Source: Olsenella sp. (GTDB taxonomy: Bacteria; Actinomycetota; Coriobacteriia; Coriobacteriales; Atopobiaceae). From it: 6,919 nucleotides of DNA. The notes under the pieces are model-generated. The model saw only the letters and a list, made by a program, of their open reading frames with translations. It was not told the DNA's origin and searched no databases. The translations under genes and the position numbers were made by a program. Location: contig SUUD01000109.1 of NCBI GenBank assembly GCA_015062715.1, positions 1 through 6,919 on the forward strand, written 5' to 3'. This document shows positions 1 through 6,370 of the stretch, piece by piece. Position 1 is the first letter of the stretch. Each line of letters starts with the position of its first letter.

Positions 1-1995
1 GTCCTCAGGGCCGCTTGTGCCTACGGCCTCACGGCAAAGGGCATGACCTACTCGACGGAGGCCCTCAGGGAAAAGGCCACGTTCCCCTGCATCCTGTTCT
101 GGAACTTCTGCCACTTCGTCGTGCTGCGCGGCTTCAGGGGCAAGTACGCCTACCTCAACGACCCCGCGCGCGGCCAGGTGCGCGTGCCGCTCGACGAGTT
201 CGAGAGGGCCTTCACCGGCGTCGCGCTCGTCTTTGGCAAGACCGACGCCTTCGAGCCCGGCGGCGAGCCGCCCTCGGCCCTGAGGGCCGTGCGTTCCCGC
301 CTCGAGGGCCTGGGTGGTCCCATCGCGTTCGTGATGCTCGCTGCGGCGGCCTCGGCCCTGCTGGGCATACTCTCGACGTCGTTGGTGCGGGTCTTCCTCG
401 ATCGCGTGCTCTCGGGCGACAACCCCGGGTGGATCGGCCCGCTCGCCCTCTTCATGCTGACGGTCGCCCTGCTGTCGGCCGTGGTGGGCGTCACGATGTC
501 GGTCCAGCTCGTGAACATCCAGGGCAAGATCGCCGTGGTGAGCTCCTCGCGCCTCATGAGGCACCTGCTCCACCTCCCGGTCGGCTTCTATGCCCAGCGC
601 ATGGTGGGCGACATCCAGCAGCGGCAGAGCGCCAACGAGACCATCGCCTTCTCGCTGGTCGGCCAGCTCGCGCCCGTCTTGGTGAACGTGGCCATGCTCG
701 TGCTGTACCTCGCCGTCATGCTGCGCTACAGCGTCCCGCTCGCCCTCGTGGGAATTGTGACGGTGGTGCTCAACGCCTTCGTCGCGCGGTTCATCTCCGA
801 CCGTCGCGTCAACGTCGCGCGATCCCTGGTGACCGACTCGGGTAAGCTCTACGCCGCGACCGTCGGGGGCGTCGAGATGGTCGAGACCATCAAGGCCGCC
901 GGCGCCGAGAACGGCTACTTCCAGAGGTGGGCGGGCTACCAGGCCAACGTCGCCGAGGGCGAGGCGCGCATGTCCGCGCTGGGCCAGTACCTCGGCATGG
1001 TTCCCCTGCTGCTTACCGAGCTGGGCAACATCTGCGTGCTGCTCCTGGGCATCTGGCTCATCATCGCGCGGGGGTTCACGCCTGGTGCACTTCTTGCCTT
1101 CCAGGGCTTTCTCGGCGCGTTCACGAGTCCCGTCATGCAGCTCATCGGCCTCGGTCAGACCGTCCAGGAGACCCAGACGCAGCTCGAGCGAGTCGAGGAC
1201 GTCATGCGCTACCCCTGCGATGTTCCCGAGGATCCCGATGACGGGCGGGACGACCTCTCGTTTGGCCGTGAGAAGCTGCGCGGCCAGGTCGACCTCGAGG
1301 GCGTCACCTTTGGGTACTCGCCGCTCGAGCCCCCGCTCATCGAGGACTTCGACCTGCATCTCGAGCCGGGCAAGTGGGTCGCCCTCGTGGGCGGCTCGGG
1401 CTGCGGCAAGTCGACCATCGCCAAGCTCGTGAGCGGCCTGTACGCCCCCTGGTCGGGGGAGGTGCGCTTTGACGGCGTGCCCATCTCCGAGGTGCCGCGC
1501 CCGGTGCTGCGCGGGTCGTTGGCCGTGGTCGACCAGGACATCGTCACCTTCGATGACACGGTGAGCGAGAACGTGAGGCTCTGGGACCACTCCATCGAGG
1601 ACTACGAGGTCATCATGGCCTGCCGTGACGCCGACATCCACGACGTCGTCATCGAGCGCGAGGGCGGCTATGGCAGCCGCATACTGCCGGGTGGCCGCAA
1701 CTACTCGGGAGGGCAGCTCCAGCGCCTTGAGATCGCGCGCGTGCTCGCGAGCGACCCCACGGTCGTCATCCTCGACGAGGCCACGAGCGCGCTTGACGCG
1801 CAGACCGAGGCCGAGGTCATCCAGCACATCCGCGACCGCGACATCACCTGCATCGTGGTGGCGCACCGGCTCTCAACCATCCGGGACTGCGACGAGATCG
1901 TGGTGCTCGACCAGGGTAAGGTGGTCGAGCGCGGGACGCACGATGAGCTCCTGGCTGCCGACGGGGCATACGCCAGGCTCGTGAGGAGCGACTGA
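1..1995 (+). CDS. NHLP-type bacteriocin exporter, peptidase C39/permease/ATPase fusion (5' partial)
   Basis: This membrane protein should cut the double-glycine-type leader from a ribosomally made peptide and export the peptide with ATP. The frame is open from base 1, so the start lies left of the window; the Met codon at 43 is internal, because the codons before it (reading AAxxYGLxAKG) already match the family. The 664 visible residues begin late in the C39 peptidase domain: catalytic His in WNFCHFVV (bases 112-114) and Asp in LNDPARG (160-162). The catalytic Cys is off-window. A membrane region follows (about residues 105-385), then an ATPase with Walker A GSGCGKST (bases 1393-1416), a Q-loop Gln, signature YSGGQ, Walker B VVILDEA, D-loop SALD and the H-loop in AHRLS. 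All ATPase residues are intact. The match is to the TIGR03796-like family, usually about 700 residues, so roughly 50 are missing. It overlaps the next exporter gene by one base. Family assignment is from recognised motifs; the cargo is inferred only in general terms. Confidence 0.93.
   Translation, partial: VLRAACAYGLTAKGMTYSTEALREKATFPCILFWNFCHFVVLRGFRGKYAYLNDPARGQVRVPLDEFERAFTGVALVFGKTDAFEPGGEPPSALRAVRSRLEGLGGPIAFVMLAAAASALLGILSTSLVRVFLDRVLSGDNPGWIGPLALFMLTVALLSAVVGVTMSVQLVNIQGKIAVVSSSRLMRHLLHLPVGFYAQRMVGDIQQRQSANETIAFSLVGQLAPVLVNVAMLVLYLAVMLRYSVPLALVGIVTVVLNAFVARFISDRRVNVARSLVTDSGKLYAATVGGVEMVETIKAAGAENGYFQRWAGYQANVAEGEARMSALGQYLGMVPLLLTELGNICVLLLGIWLIIARGFTPGALLAFQGFLGAFTSPVMQLIGLGQTVQETQTQLERVEDVMRYPCDVPEDPDDGRDDLSFGREKLRGQVDLEGVTFGYSPLEPPLIEDFDLHLEPGKWVALVGGSGCGKSTIAKLVSGLYAPWSGEVRFDGVPISEVPRPVLRGSLAVVDQDIVTFDDTVSENVRLWDHSIEDYEVIMACRDADIHDVVIEREGGYGSRILPGGRNYSGGQLQRLEIARVLASDPTVVILDEATSALDAQTEAEVIQHIRDRDITCIVVAHRLSTIRDCDEIVVLDQGKVVERGTHDELLAADGAYARLVRSD
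1983..1988 (+). promoter_or_regulatory. Ribosome binding site inside the end of the first exporter gene
   Basis: GAGGAG lies six bases before the ATG at 1995, within the last codons of the upstream gene. With the TGATG stop-start overlap it fixes the start of the second exporter and points to translational coupling, which would keep the two subunits in balance. Confidence 0.75.
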
Positions 1996-4175
1996 TGGGC
2001 CTGTTCGAATCACAGATCGAGACGAGGAGGCGCCTCGACTCCGAGATGGTCGACCGCAGCTATGCCGAGCTTGCGGCCAGCGTCTCCGGGCCGAGCAACA
2101 CCCCGGGGTTCCGTCCCGGCGACCTCGAGATGGCCGACGGGGCCGTCAGGACCTGCCTGCGCCACTGCGGCGTCGAGGCAGGTCCCGTGCCGGAGGGGCT
2201 GACCGACCCCGAAGAGCGCCTGGCCTGGCTCTGCGCCCCCTCGGGCACCATGCGCCGCGACGTCCACCTCGAGGGCGCCTGGTACCAGAACGCCGTCGGC
2301 GTCATGCTCGGCCACCTCGACACCGGCGAGCCCGTCGCGTTGCTCCCGGGGGCCCTGGGCGGCTACTACTACCATGACCCCTCCACGGGCCGCAGGTGCG
2401 CCGTCAACTCGGGGTCTGCGGCGCACATCCGGCAGGAGGCGGTCCTCTTCTACAGGCCGCTGCCGCAGGGGAGCCTGGACGCCCGTGACCTGCTCCTGTT
2501 CCTCGTGCGCGTCTTCGACCGCAGCGACTACCTCTTCGTCTTCGTCGCGGCGCTCGCCACCACTATGGTCGGCCTGCTGCCAGCCTGGGCGAACCAGCTT
2601 GCCTTTGGCACGGTGGTGCCAAGCGGGCAGGTATCCCTCATCGCCCCCATTGGCGCGCTGCTCGTGGGCGTGAGCGTGTCCCGCGTGCTCATGGGCGCCT
2701 GCCGGAACCTGGTCATGACCCGCGTCACCACCAAGTTGCGCATAGCCTGCGAGGCGGCGACGTTCTCGCGGGTCCTGCTGCTTCCCGCCTCATTCTTCAA
2801 GGAGTACGAGTCCGGCGAGCTCGCCAGTCGCGTCTCGCAGGTGACCGTGCTCATGCAGCTGCTCACCTCGCTGCTCCTTGGCGCGGGCCTCACGACGATC
2901 CTGTCGCTCGTGTACGTGGTGCAGATCGCGGCCTATGCGCCCATGCTCGTGGCCCCCGCCCTGATCGCGACGTTGCTGCAGGCCGCGCTCACCATAGCGG
3001 TCACGTTCGTCTCGGCGCGCAGGCAGCGCGTTGCCATGGAGGCGTCGGCGGGGCTGTCGGGCCTCGTCACCTCGCTTCTGGGGGGCATCCAGAAGATCAA
3101 GCTCGCGGGCGCCGAGGACCGTGCCTTCGCCAAGTGGGCCCACGACTACTCCGGCTATGCCCGCGCCGCCTACAACCAGCCGGTCGTGGAGCGCGCCCTG
3201 CCCGCGCTCGTGTCGCTCATCGGTGCGCTCGGCGCCATCGTCATCTACTACCTGGCGGGGTCTGGCGCCGTCAGCGTTGCCGACTACCTGGCCTTCAACG
3301 TCGCCTACGGGCAGGTCACCGGCGCCATCATGGGGCTCGCGGCCATGGCGGGCCAGGTCGCCCAGATCGGCCCTCTGCTCGATATGGTCAGGCCCATCCT
3401 CGACGCCGTCCCCGAGCCCGCGGACGACCGGCCGAGCGTCGAGGGCCTCTCCGGGGCCATCGAGGTCTCGGGCGTGTCGTTCCGCTACGAGGAGAACGCG
3501 CCCTACATCCTCAGGAACCTCTCCTTCAAGGTGCGGCCGGGGGAGTACGTCGCCCTCGTGGGCCGAAGCGGCTGTGGCAAGAGCACCATCATGCGCCTGT
3601 TGCTGGGGTTCGAGAAGCCCGAGCGCGGCAGCATCATGTTCGGCGCCTACGATGCCTCCAGGGTCGACCTGAGGAGCCTGCGCCAGCACATCGGCACCGT
3701 CATGCAGGACGGAAAGCTCTTCCTCGGCGACATCGCGAGCAACATCACCATCGCCAGCCCCGGGGCCACCATCGACGACGCCTGGGAGGCGGCCGAGGTG
3801 GCGGGCATCGCCGACGACATCAGGCGCATGCCCATGGGCATGCAGACGCTGCTCTCCGAGGGTGCGGGGGGCATCTCGGGCGGCCAGCGCCAGCGCATCA
3901 TGATCGCCCGCGCGGTCTGTGGGAAGCGCCGCATCCTCATGCTCGACGAGGCGACGAGCGCGCTCGACAACCTCACGCAGCAGCATGTGGCCGACGCCCT
4001 CGCCGGGCTCAAGTGCACGCGCATCGTGGTCGCCCACCGGCTCTCGACCGTTCGCCACTGCGACCGCATCCTCGTGGTCGACGGGGGGCACATCGCCGAG
4101 GAGGGCACCTACGACGAGCTCATCGAGCGCGGCGGGATCTTCGCCGACCTCGTGGCGCGCCAGCGGCTCGAGTAG
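1995..4175 (+). CDS. NHLP-type bacteriocin export ABC transporter, permease/ATPase subunit
   Basis: This is the second half of the peptide export machine, 726 residues, similar to the TIGR03797 family. It has no C39 peptidase. Its N-terminal region (about residues 1-165) instead carries the family's blocks: WYQNAVGVMLG (96-106), GEPVALLP (111-118) and FYRPLP (152-157), a soluble domain of unclear function, perhaps a degenerate peptidase-like or docking domain. Membrane segments run from about 175 to 465. The ATPase follows: Walker A GRSGCGKST (523-531), Q-loop Gln571, signature ISGGQ (627-631), Walker B ending in DEA (651-653), D-loop SALD (656-659) and H-loop His681, all intact. It starts at the ATG overlapping the previous stop, with a Shine-Dalgarno site six bases upstream. 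It probably forms a heterodimer, or a functional pair, with the upstream fusion protein. No HlyD-type adaptor or precursor gene follows; the + strand unit ends here at a hairpin. Confidence 0.93.
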   Translation: MGLFESQIETRRRLDSEMVDRSYAELAASVSGPSNTPGFRPGDLEMADGAVRTCLRHCGVEAGPVPEGLTDPEERLAWLCAPSGTMRRDVHLEGAWYQNAVGVMLGHLDTGEPVALLPGALGGYYYHDPSTGRRCAVNSGSAAHIRQEAVLFYRPLPQGSLDARDLLLFLVRVFDRSDYLFVFVAALATTMVGLLPAWANQLAFGTVVPSGQVSLIAPIGALLVGVSVSRVLMGACRNLVMTRVTTKLRIACEAATFSRVLLLPASFFKEYESGELASRVSQVTVLMQLLTSLLLGAGLTTILSLVYVVQIAAYAPMLVAPALIATLLQAALTIAVTFVSARRQRVAMEASAGLSGLVTSLLGGIQKIKLAGAEDRAFAKWAHDYSGYARAAYNQPVVERALPALVSLIGALGAIVIYYLAGSGAVSVADYLAFNVAYGQVTGAIMGLAAMAGQVAQIGPLLDMVRPILDAVPEPADDRPSVEGLSGAIEVSGVSFRYEENAPYILRNLSFKVRPGEYVALVGRSGCGKSTIMRLLLGFEKPERGSIMFGAYDASRVDLRSLRQHIGTVMQDGKLFLGDIASNITIASPGATIDDAWEAAEVAGIADDIRRMPMGMQTLLSEGAGGISGGQRQRIMIARAVCGKRRILMLDEATSALDNLTQQHVADALAGLKCTRIVVAHRLSTVRHCDRILVVDGGHIAEEGTYDELIERGGIFADLVARQRLE

Positions 4176-4216
4176 CGGTCCTGGGACGCACGTCGCAGGG
4201 AGTGTCGCGAAGAGAG

Positions 4217-4242
4217 AAGCGGCGCACCGAGGTGCGCCGCTT
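4217..4242. terminator. Strong hairpin, probable bidirectional terminator between converging genes
   Basis: Two perfect 12-base arms (AAGCGGCGCACC at 4217-4228, its complement at 4231-4242) flank a two-base centre, effectively an 11-bp stem with a CGAG tetraloop. It sits 41 bases after the exporter stop and 48 bases beyond the stop of the STAS gene. Read on the - strand it is followed by a pyrimidine tract (CTTCTCTCTTCG, counted from the stem end), so it looks more like an intrinsic terminator for the STAS gene; on the + strand only two T residues follow. Function is inferred from position and strength. Confidence 0.75.
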
Positions 4243-4290
4243 GCGGGCAAGGCTTGGGTGGGGCGGGGCCCCAGGGGACGGGTCTCGTGC

Positions 4291-4599
4291 CTAGCGCACG
4301 ATGGTCATGATGTCGACGAGGCCGGTCATCTCGAACACCTCGGCGACGCCCTCGTTGGGGTTGAGGAGCCGCACGGTGCCGCCGCGCGAGTTGGCGACCT
4401 TCTGCATGCCGACGAGCACGCGCAGGCCGGCGGAGGCGATGTAGTCGAGCTCGGAGAGGTCGATGTCGTAGTCGACGATGGAGCCCGACTCCTCGATCCT
4501 GCGAACGGCGTCCTCGAGCTCGGGGCTCGTCACCACCGTGAGCTTTCCTGCCAGCGAGATGGTGGCCTTGGTGCCGTCGACGGCAGACTTGATATCCAT
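4291..4599 (-). CDS. STAS-domain protein, anti-sigma factor antagonist type
   Basis: A 102-residue cytosolic protein that is a single STAS domain from end to end, the usual size for SpoIIAA/RsbV-type antagonists. In that family the unphosphorylated protein binds an anti-sigma kinase and frees its partner, and a Ser is the phosphorylation switch. Here the block LDYIASAGLRVL (residues 51-62) aligns with the family motif and places Ser56 at the switch position. The beta-strand GKLTVVTSPELED (18-30) also fits. The frame is open further upstream to an ATG at 4659, but that codon overlaps the promoter -10 box, whereas the ATG at 4599 has a strong Shine-Dalgarno site, so 4599 is chosen. It has its own promoter and converges on the exporter genes. 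No RsbW-like kinase, phosphatase or sigma factor is beside it in the window, so its partner is unknown. It could serve a PP2C/RsbU-type switch or another STAS-sensing complex. Confidence 0.88.
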   Translation of the reverse strand: MDIKSAVDGTKATISLAGKLTVVTSPELEDAVRRIEESGSIVDYDIDLSELDYIASAGLRVLVGMQKVANSRGGTVRLLNPNEGVAEVFEMTGLVDIMTIVR

Positions 4600-4607
4600 C
4601 GTTGGTG

Positions 4608-4615
4608 CTCCCTCC
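4608..4615 (-). promoter_or_regulatory. Ribosome binding site of the STAS gene
   Basis: On the - strand this reads GGAGGGAG, eight bases before the ATG at 4599. It decides the start over the longer open frame beginning at 4659. Confidence 0.8.
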
Positions 4616-4657
4616 GTGCGCCCTCGTGCAGACATGTGGCTGGCGCGTGCTCCCGTC

Positions 4658-4687
4658 ATGATACGCGCGACGGGCGCCCTCTGACAA
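4658..4687 (-). promoter_or_regulatory. Sigma70-like promoter of the STAS gene
   Basis: Read on the - strand, TTGTCA (4687-4682) is a five-of-six -35 box and TATCAT (4663-4658) a five-of-six -10 box, separated by 18 bases. Transcription would begin near 4651, leaving a leader of about 50 bases before the start at 4599. Two A/T-rich boxes in a very GC-rich spacer make this stand out. It implies the STAS gene can be transcribed separately from the genes upstream. Confidence 0.65.
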
Positions 4688-4700
4688 CCTCAAGTTGGCC

Positions 4701-4718
4701 CATCACGTAAACGTGATG
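4701..4718. repeat. 18-bp palindrome overlapping the stop of the hydrolase gene
   Basis: CATCACGT, two bases, then ACGTGATG: perfect 8-base arms. GGCC tracts outside both arms extend it to about 10 bp with one bulged base on one side. It covers the TGA stop at 4703-4705 of the upstream hydrolase gene and lies 13 bases before the -35 box of the STAS promoter. No T-run follows on the - strand, so it is not a standard intrinsic terminator. It may be a weak terminator, an mRNA-stabilising hairpin, or an operator centred near -59 of the STAS promoter. Confidence 0.6.
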
Positions 4719-5326
4719 GCCAGACCGACATATGAACCCACCCGGTACACGAGCAGCAGCGTCGCGGCGGCGATGCCCAGCACCAGCGCCGCGTCGTTCG
4801 CCCTCCCCTTGGCAGAGCACCAGCCAAGGCCAAGCGTCCGCTTGCTGGGGTAGAGCAGGCGAATCCCGCGCGTGTTGGTGAGGTCGAGCAGCAGGTGCGA
4901 CGCGTAGCCCATCGCAAAGAACGGCAGCAGGGGCCCGCACGCGAGGTGGGTGGCGAGGCAGAACGCCGCCATGGCGAGCAGGGAGTGCGTGAGGGAGCGG
5001 TGGTCGGTGTGGGACCCGGCGAACGTGAGCGCGCAGAACAGCACGACGCCCGCCACGAGCCGCATCCCCAGGTGCCCGACGAGGTAGTCGCATATGCCCG
5101 CGTCGAGCCAGTGGTCGATTGCGAGCGACCCGGCCGCGATGGCAGCCACGAGCAGGCGCCCGACCAGGGCGTCCCGGTGGGCCTTGCTCGGCGTGATGTC
5201 GCAGTCGGCGATGATGCCACCCAGGCTGCCGCCGATGACGGCGGCACAGGCGGAGCCGATGGAGCCCGTCGGGGCGACCAGGAGCGCCGAGGCGACGCCG
5301 ACGGCTATGTGCGTCCTGCTCATCAT
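4703..5326 (-). CDS. YdjM-like membrane-bound metal-dependent hydrolase
   Basis: A 207-residue integral membrane protein resembling the YdjM/DUF457 family (Pfam PF04307), predicted metal-dependent hydrolases of unknown substrate. Conserved polar positions lie among hydrophobic segments: His6 in MMSRTHIAVG, the acidic DCD at 41-43, the HRSLTH block (His109, His114), and GYASHLLLDLTNTRGIRLLYPSKR (140-163, with His144 and Asp148), the most diagnostic stretch. The rest is mostly membrane helix (about 10-40, 54-72, 88-104, 115-145, 180-203). The acidic motif is DCD, where many relatives have PDID or PDxDH. An ATG at 5326 is followed directly by a second ATG at 5323; the nearest Shine-Dalgarno-like AAGGA (5344-5340) is 13 bases before the first, rather far. 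The open frame continues upstream into the previous gene but in a sequence unlike the family. It lies 26 bases after the serine acetyltransferase stop and is probably co-transcribed. E. coli YdjM is SOS-regulated; I see no LexA box here. Confidence 0.85.
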   Translation of the reverse strand: MMSRTHIAVGVASALLVAPTGSIGSACAAVIGGSLGGIIADCDITPSKAHRDALVGRLLVAAIAAGSLAIDHWLDAGICDYLVGHLGMRLVAGVVLFCALTFAGSHTDHRSLTHSLLAMAAFCLATHLACGPLLPFFAMGYASHLLLDLTNTRGIRLLYPSKRTLGLGWCSAKGRANDAALVLGIAAATLLLVYRVGSYVGLAITFT

Positions 5327-5352
5327 GGGCGAGTGGCGGTCCTTGAGGCTCT

Positions 5353-6270
5353 CTAGCCCTCGTTGCTCCAGGTGGGCTCGACCTTGCCACGCTGGGAGAT
5401 GACGATCTCCTGCCCCTTGACCATGACGCGTGCGTTCTCGGGCACGGACTCGCACACGAAGGCGCTGCCACCAATGACGGTTCCAGACCCAATGACCACG
5501 TCACCGCCCAGTACGCTCGCGTTGGAGTAGACCGTGACGTAGTCGCCCAGGGTGGGATGGCGCTTCTTGCCGGCGAGCGCCTGGCCCTTGCGCGTGGAGG
5601 TGGCACCCAGGGTGACGCCCTGGTAGATTTTGGCGTGGGAGCCGATCTCGGTCGTTTCGCCAATGACGACGCCGGTGCCGTGGTCGATGAAGAAGTACTC
5701 GCCAATGGTGGCGCCGGGATGGATGTCGATGCCGGTCCCGCTGTGCGCACGTTCGCTCATGAGGCGGGGGATGAGCGGGACATTGCGGACGTAGAGCTCG
5801 TGGGCGATGCGGTGCACCATGATGGCGCGCATGCCCGGATAGCACAGGACGATTTCCTCGCGACCCGTCGCGGCAGGGTCTCCGTTGAACGCGGCGTCCA
5901 CGTCCTTGAGCAGGAGCAGCTGGATGTTGGGAAGCTCGGCCAGGAACTCCCCGGTGATGCGCTCCGCCTCGGAGTAGGCGTCCCTGTTGCTCATGCGCGG
6001 GTTGCCATAGAGCAGCGCCCGACGAATCTGCTCGCAGAGGATGCGCTCGATGCGCAGGAGCCGCTCGGAGACGAGCGTGCGGCTGCTCACGCCCGCGGCC
6101 GACTCGTCGTCGAAGTACCCCGGGAAGATGAGGCAGCGGATCTCGTCCATGAGTTGGTAGACGACGTCCCTCCTGGGGAAGATGCGCTTGTGCTCCTTGA
6201 AGAAGATCTCCTCGGCTTCGTAGCCCTCCATGAAGGCGTTCGTCGTGGCTTCGAGATCGGTGGAGTTCAT
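5353..6270 (-). CDS. cysE: Serine O-acetyltransferase
   Basis: This cytosolic enzyme makes O-acetylserine from L-serine and acetyl-CoA, the first committed step of cysteine synthesis. The 305-residue protein has an N-terminal helical domain (about 1-175), including FPGYF at 49-53 and the acidic NGDPAA block (129-134), then a left-handed beta-helix of hexapeptide repeats (about 180-280). Catalytic features are present: DIHPGATIGEYFFIDHGTGVVIGET (from 182) with the Asp196-His197 pair, and His238 in KKRHPTLGDYV, matching Asp157, His158 and His193 of E. coli CysE. It is longer at the N-terminus than E. coli CysE (273 residues), as in the anaerobe-type relatives. The ATG at 6270 is chosen because AGGGGGA lies six bases upstream; the open frame runs on to 6324 but without a comparable site. 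No cysteine synthase gene is adjacent. The C-terminal tail does not end in the Ile that docks into cysteine synthase in E. coli, so complex formation is doubtful. Confidence 0.93.
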   Translation of the reverse strand: MNSTDLEATTNAFMEGYEAEEIFFKEHKRIFPRRDVVYQLMDEIRCLIFPGYFDDESAAGVSSRTLVSERLLRIERILCEQIRRALLYGNPRMSNRDAYSEAERITGEFLAELPNIQLLLLKDVDAAFNGDPAATGREEIVLCYPGMRAIMVHRIAHELYVRNVPLIPRLMSERAHSGTGIDIHPGATIGEYFFIDHGTGVVIGETTEIGSHAKIYQGVTLGATSTRKGQALAGKKRHPTLGDYVTVYSNASVLGGDVVIGSGTVIGGSAFVCESVPENARVMVKGQEIVISQRGKVEPTWSNEG

Positions 6271-6276
6271 GGTGCA

Positions 6277-6283
6277 TCCCCCT
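6277..6283 (-). promoter_or_regulatory. Ribosome binding site of the serine acetyltransferase gene
   Basis: On the - strand this reads AGGGGGA, six bases before the ATG at 6270. It supports that start over the upstream start at 6324. Confidence 0.75.
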
Positions 6284-6319
6284 GCGGACGGATTTGATAC
6301 GAGTTGCACCAAGCACCGT

Positions 6320-6346
6320 ACCATACATGGAGAGGTGCCATGTTAA
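6320..6346 (-). promoter_or_regulatory. Candidate promoter with internal inverted repeat, before serine acetyltransferase
   Basis: On the - strand TTAACA (6346-6341) resembles a -35 box and TATGGT (6325-6320) a -10 box, but the spacer is only 15 bases, shorter than the usual 17. An inverted repeat, ACATGG at 6325-6330 and CCATGT at 6338-6343 with a 7-base centre, fills the space between the boxes, a common operator position. A second possible -10, TATCAA (6299-6294), lacks a convincing -35. Predicted from sequence only. Confidence 0.35.
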
Positions 6347-6370
6347 CGGCAGATGATGGCGAGGCGTTTC

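Noticed and set aside
2790..4250. Long 486-codon open frame on the - strand, antisense to the second exporter
   Set aside because: Its product is low-complexity and rich in Arg, Gly, His and Asp with no domain. It is an open-frame artefact of high-GC codon use opposite a clear ABC transporter gene.
3134..4294. 386-codon + strand open frame overlapping the ATPase region
   Set aside because: Arg/His/Gly-rich translation without domains, out of frame with a well-supported gene.
4600..4659. Longer start for the STAS protein at 4659
   Set aside because: That ATG overlaps the predicted -10 box and has no Shine-Dalgarno site, and the added residues are not STAS-like.
5327..5455. Longer start for the YdjM-like protein at 5455
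   Set aside because: It would overlap the acetyltransferase by over 100 bases, with an Arg-rich segment unlike the family; the tandem ATG at 5326/5323 fits the family start.
4656..5750. 364-codon - strand open frame across the hydrolase and acetyltransferase genes
   Set aside because: Out of frame with both recognised proteins; its product is repetitive and unlike any family.
5501..6328. 275-codon - strand open frame overlapping the acetyltransferase
   Set aside because: Arg/His-rich shadow frame; the correct frame carries the catalytic Asp-His pair and hexapeptide repeats.
6326..6370. Intrinsic terminator after the PARG-like gene
   Set aside because: No GC-rich stem followed by a T-run is visible; only the 6-base-arm inverted repeat described as a possible operator.
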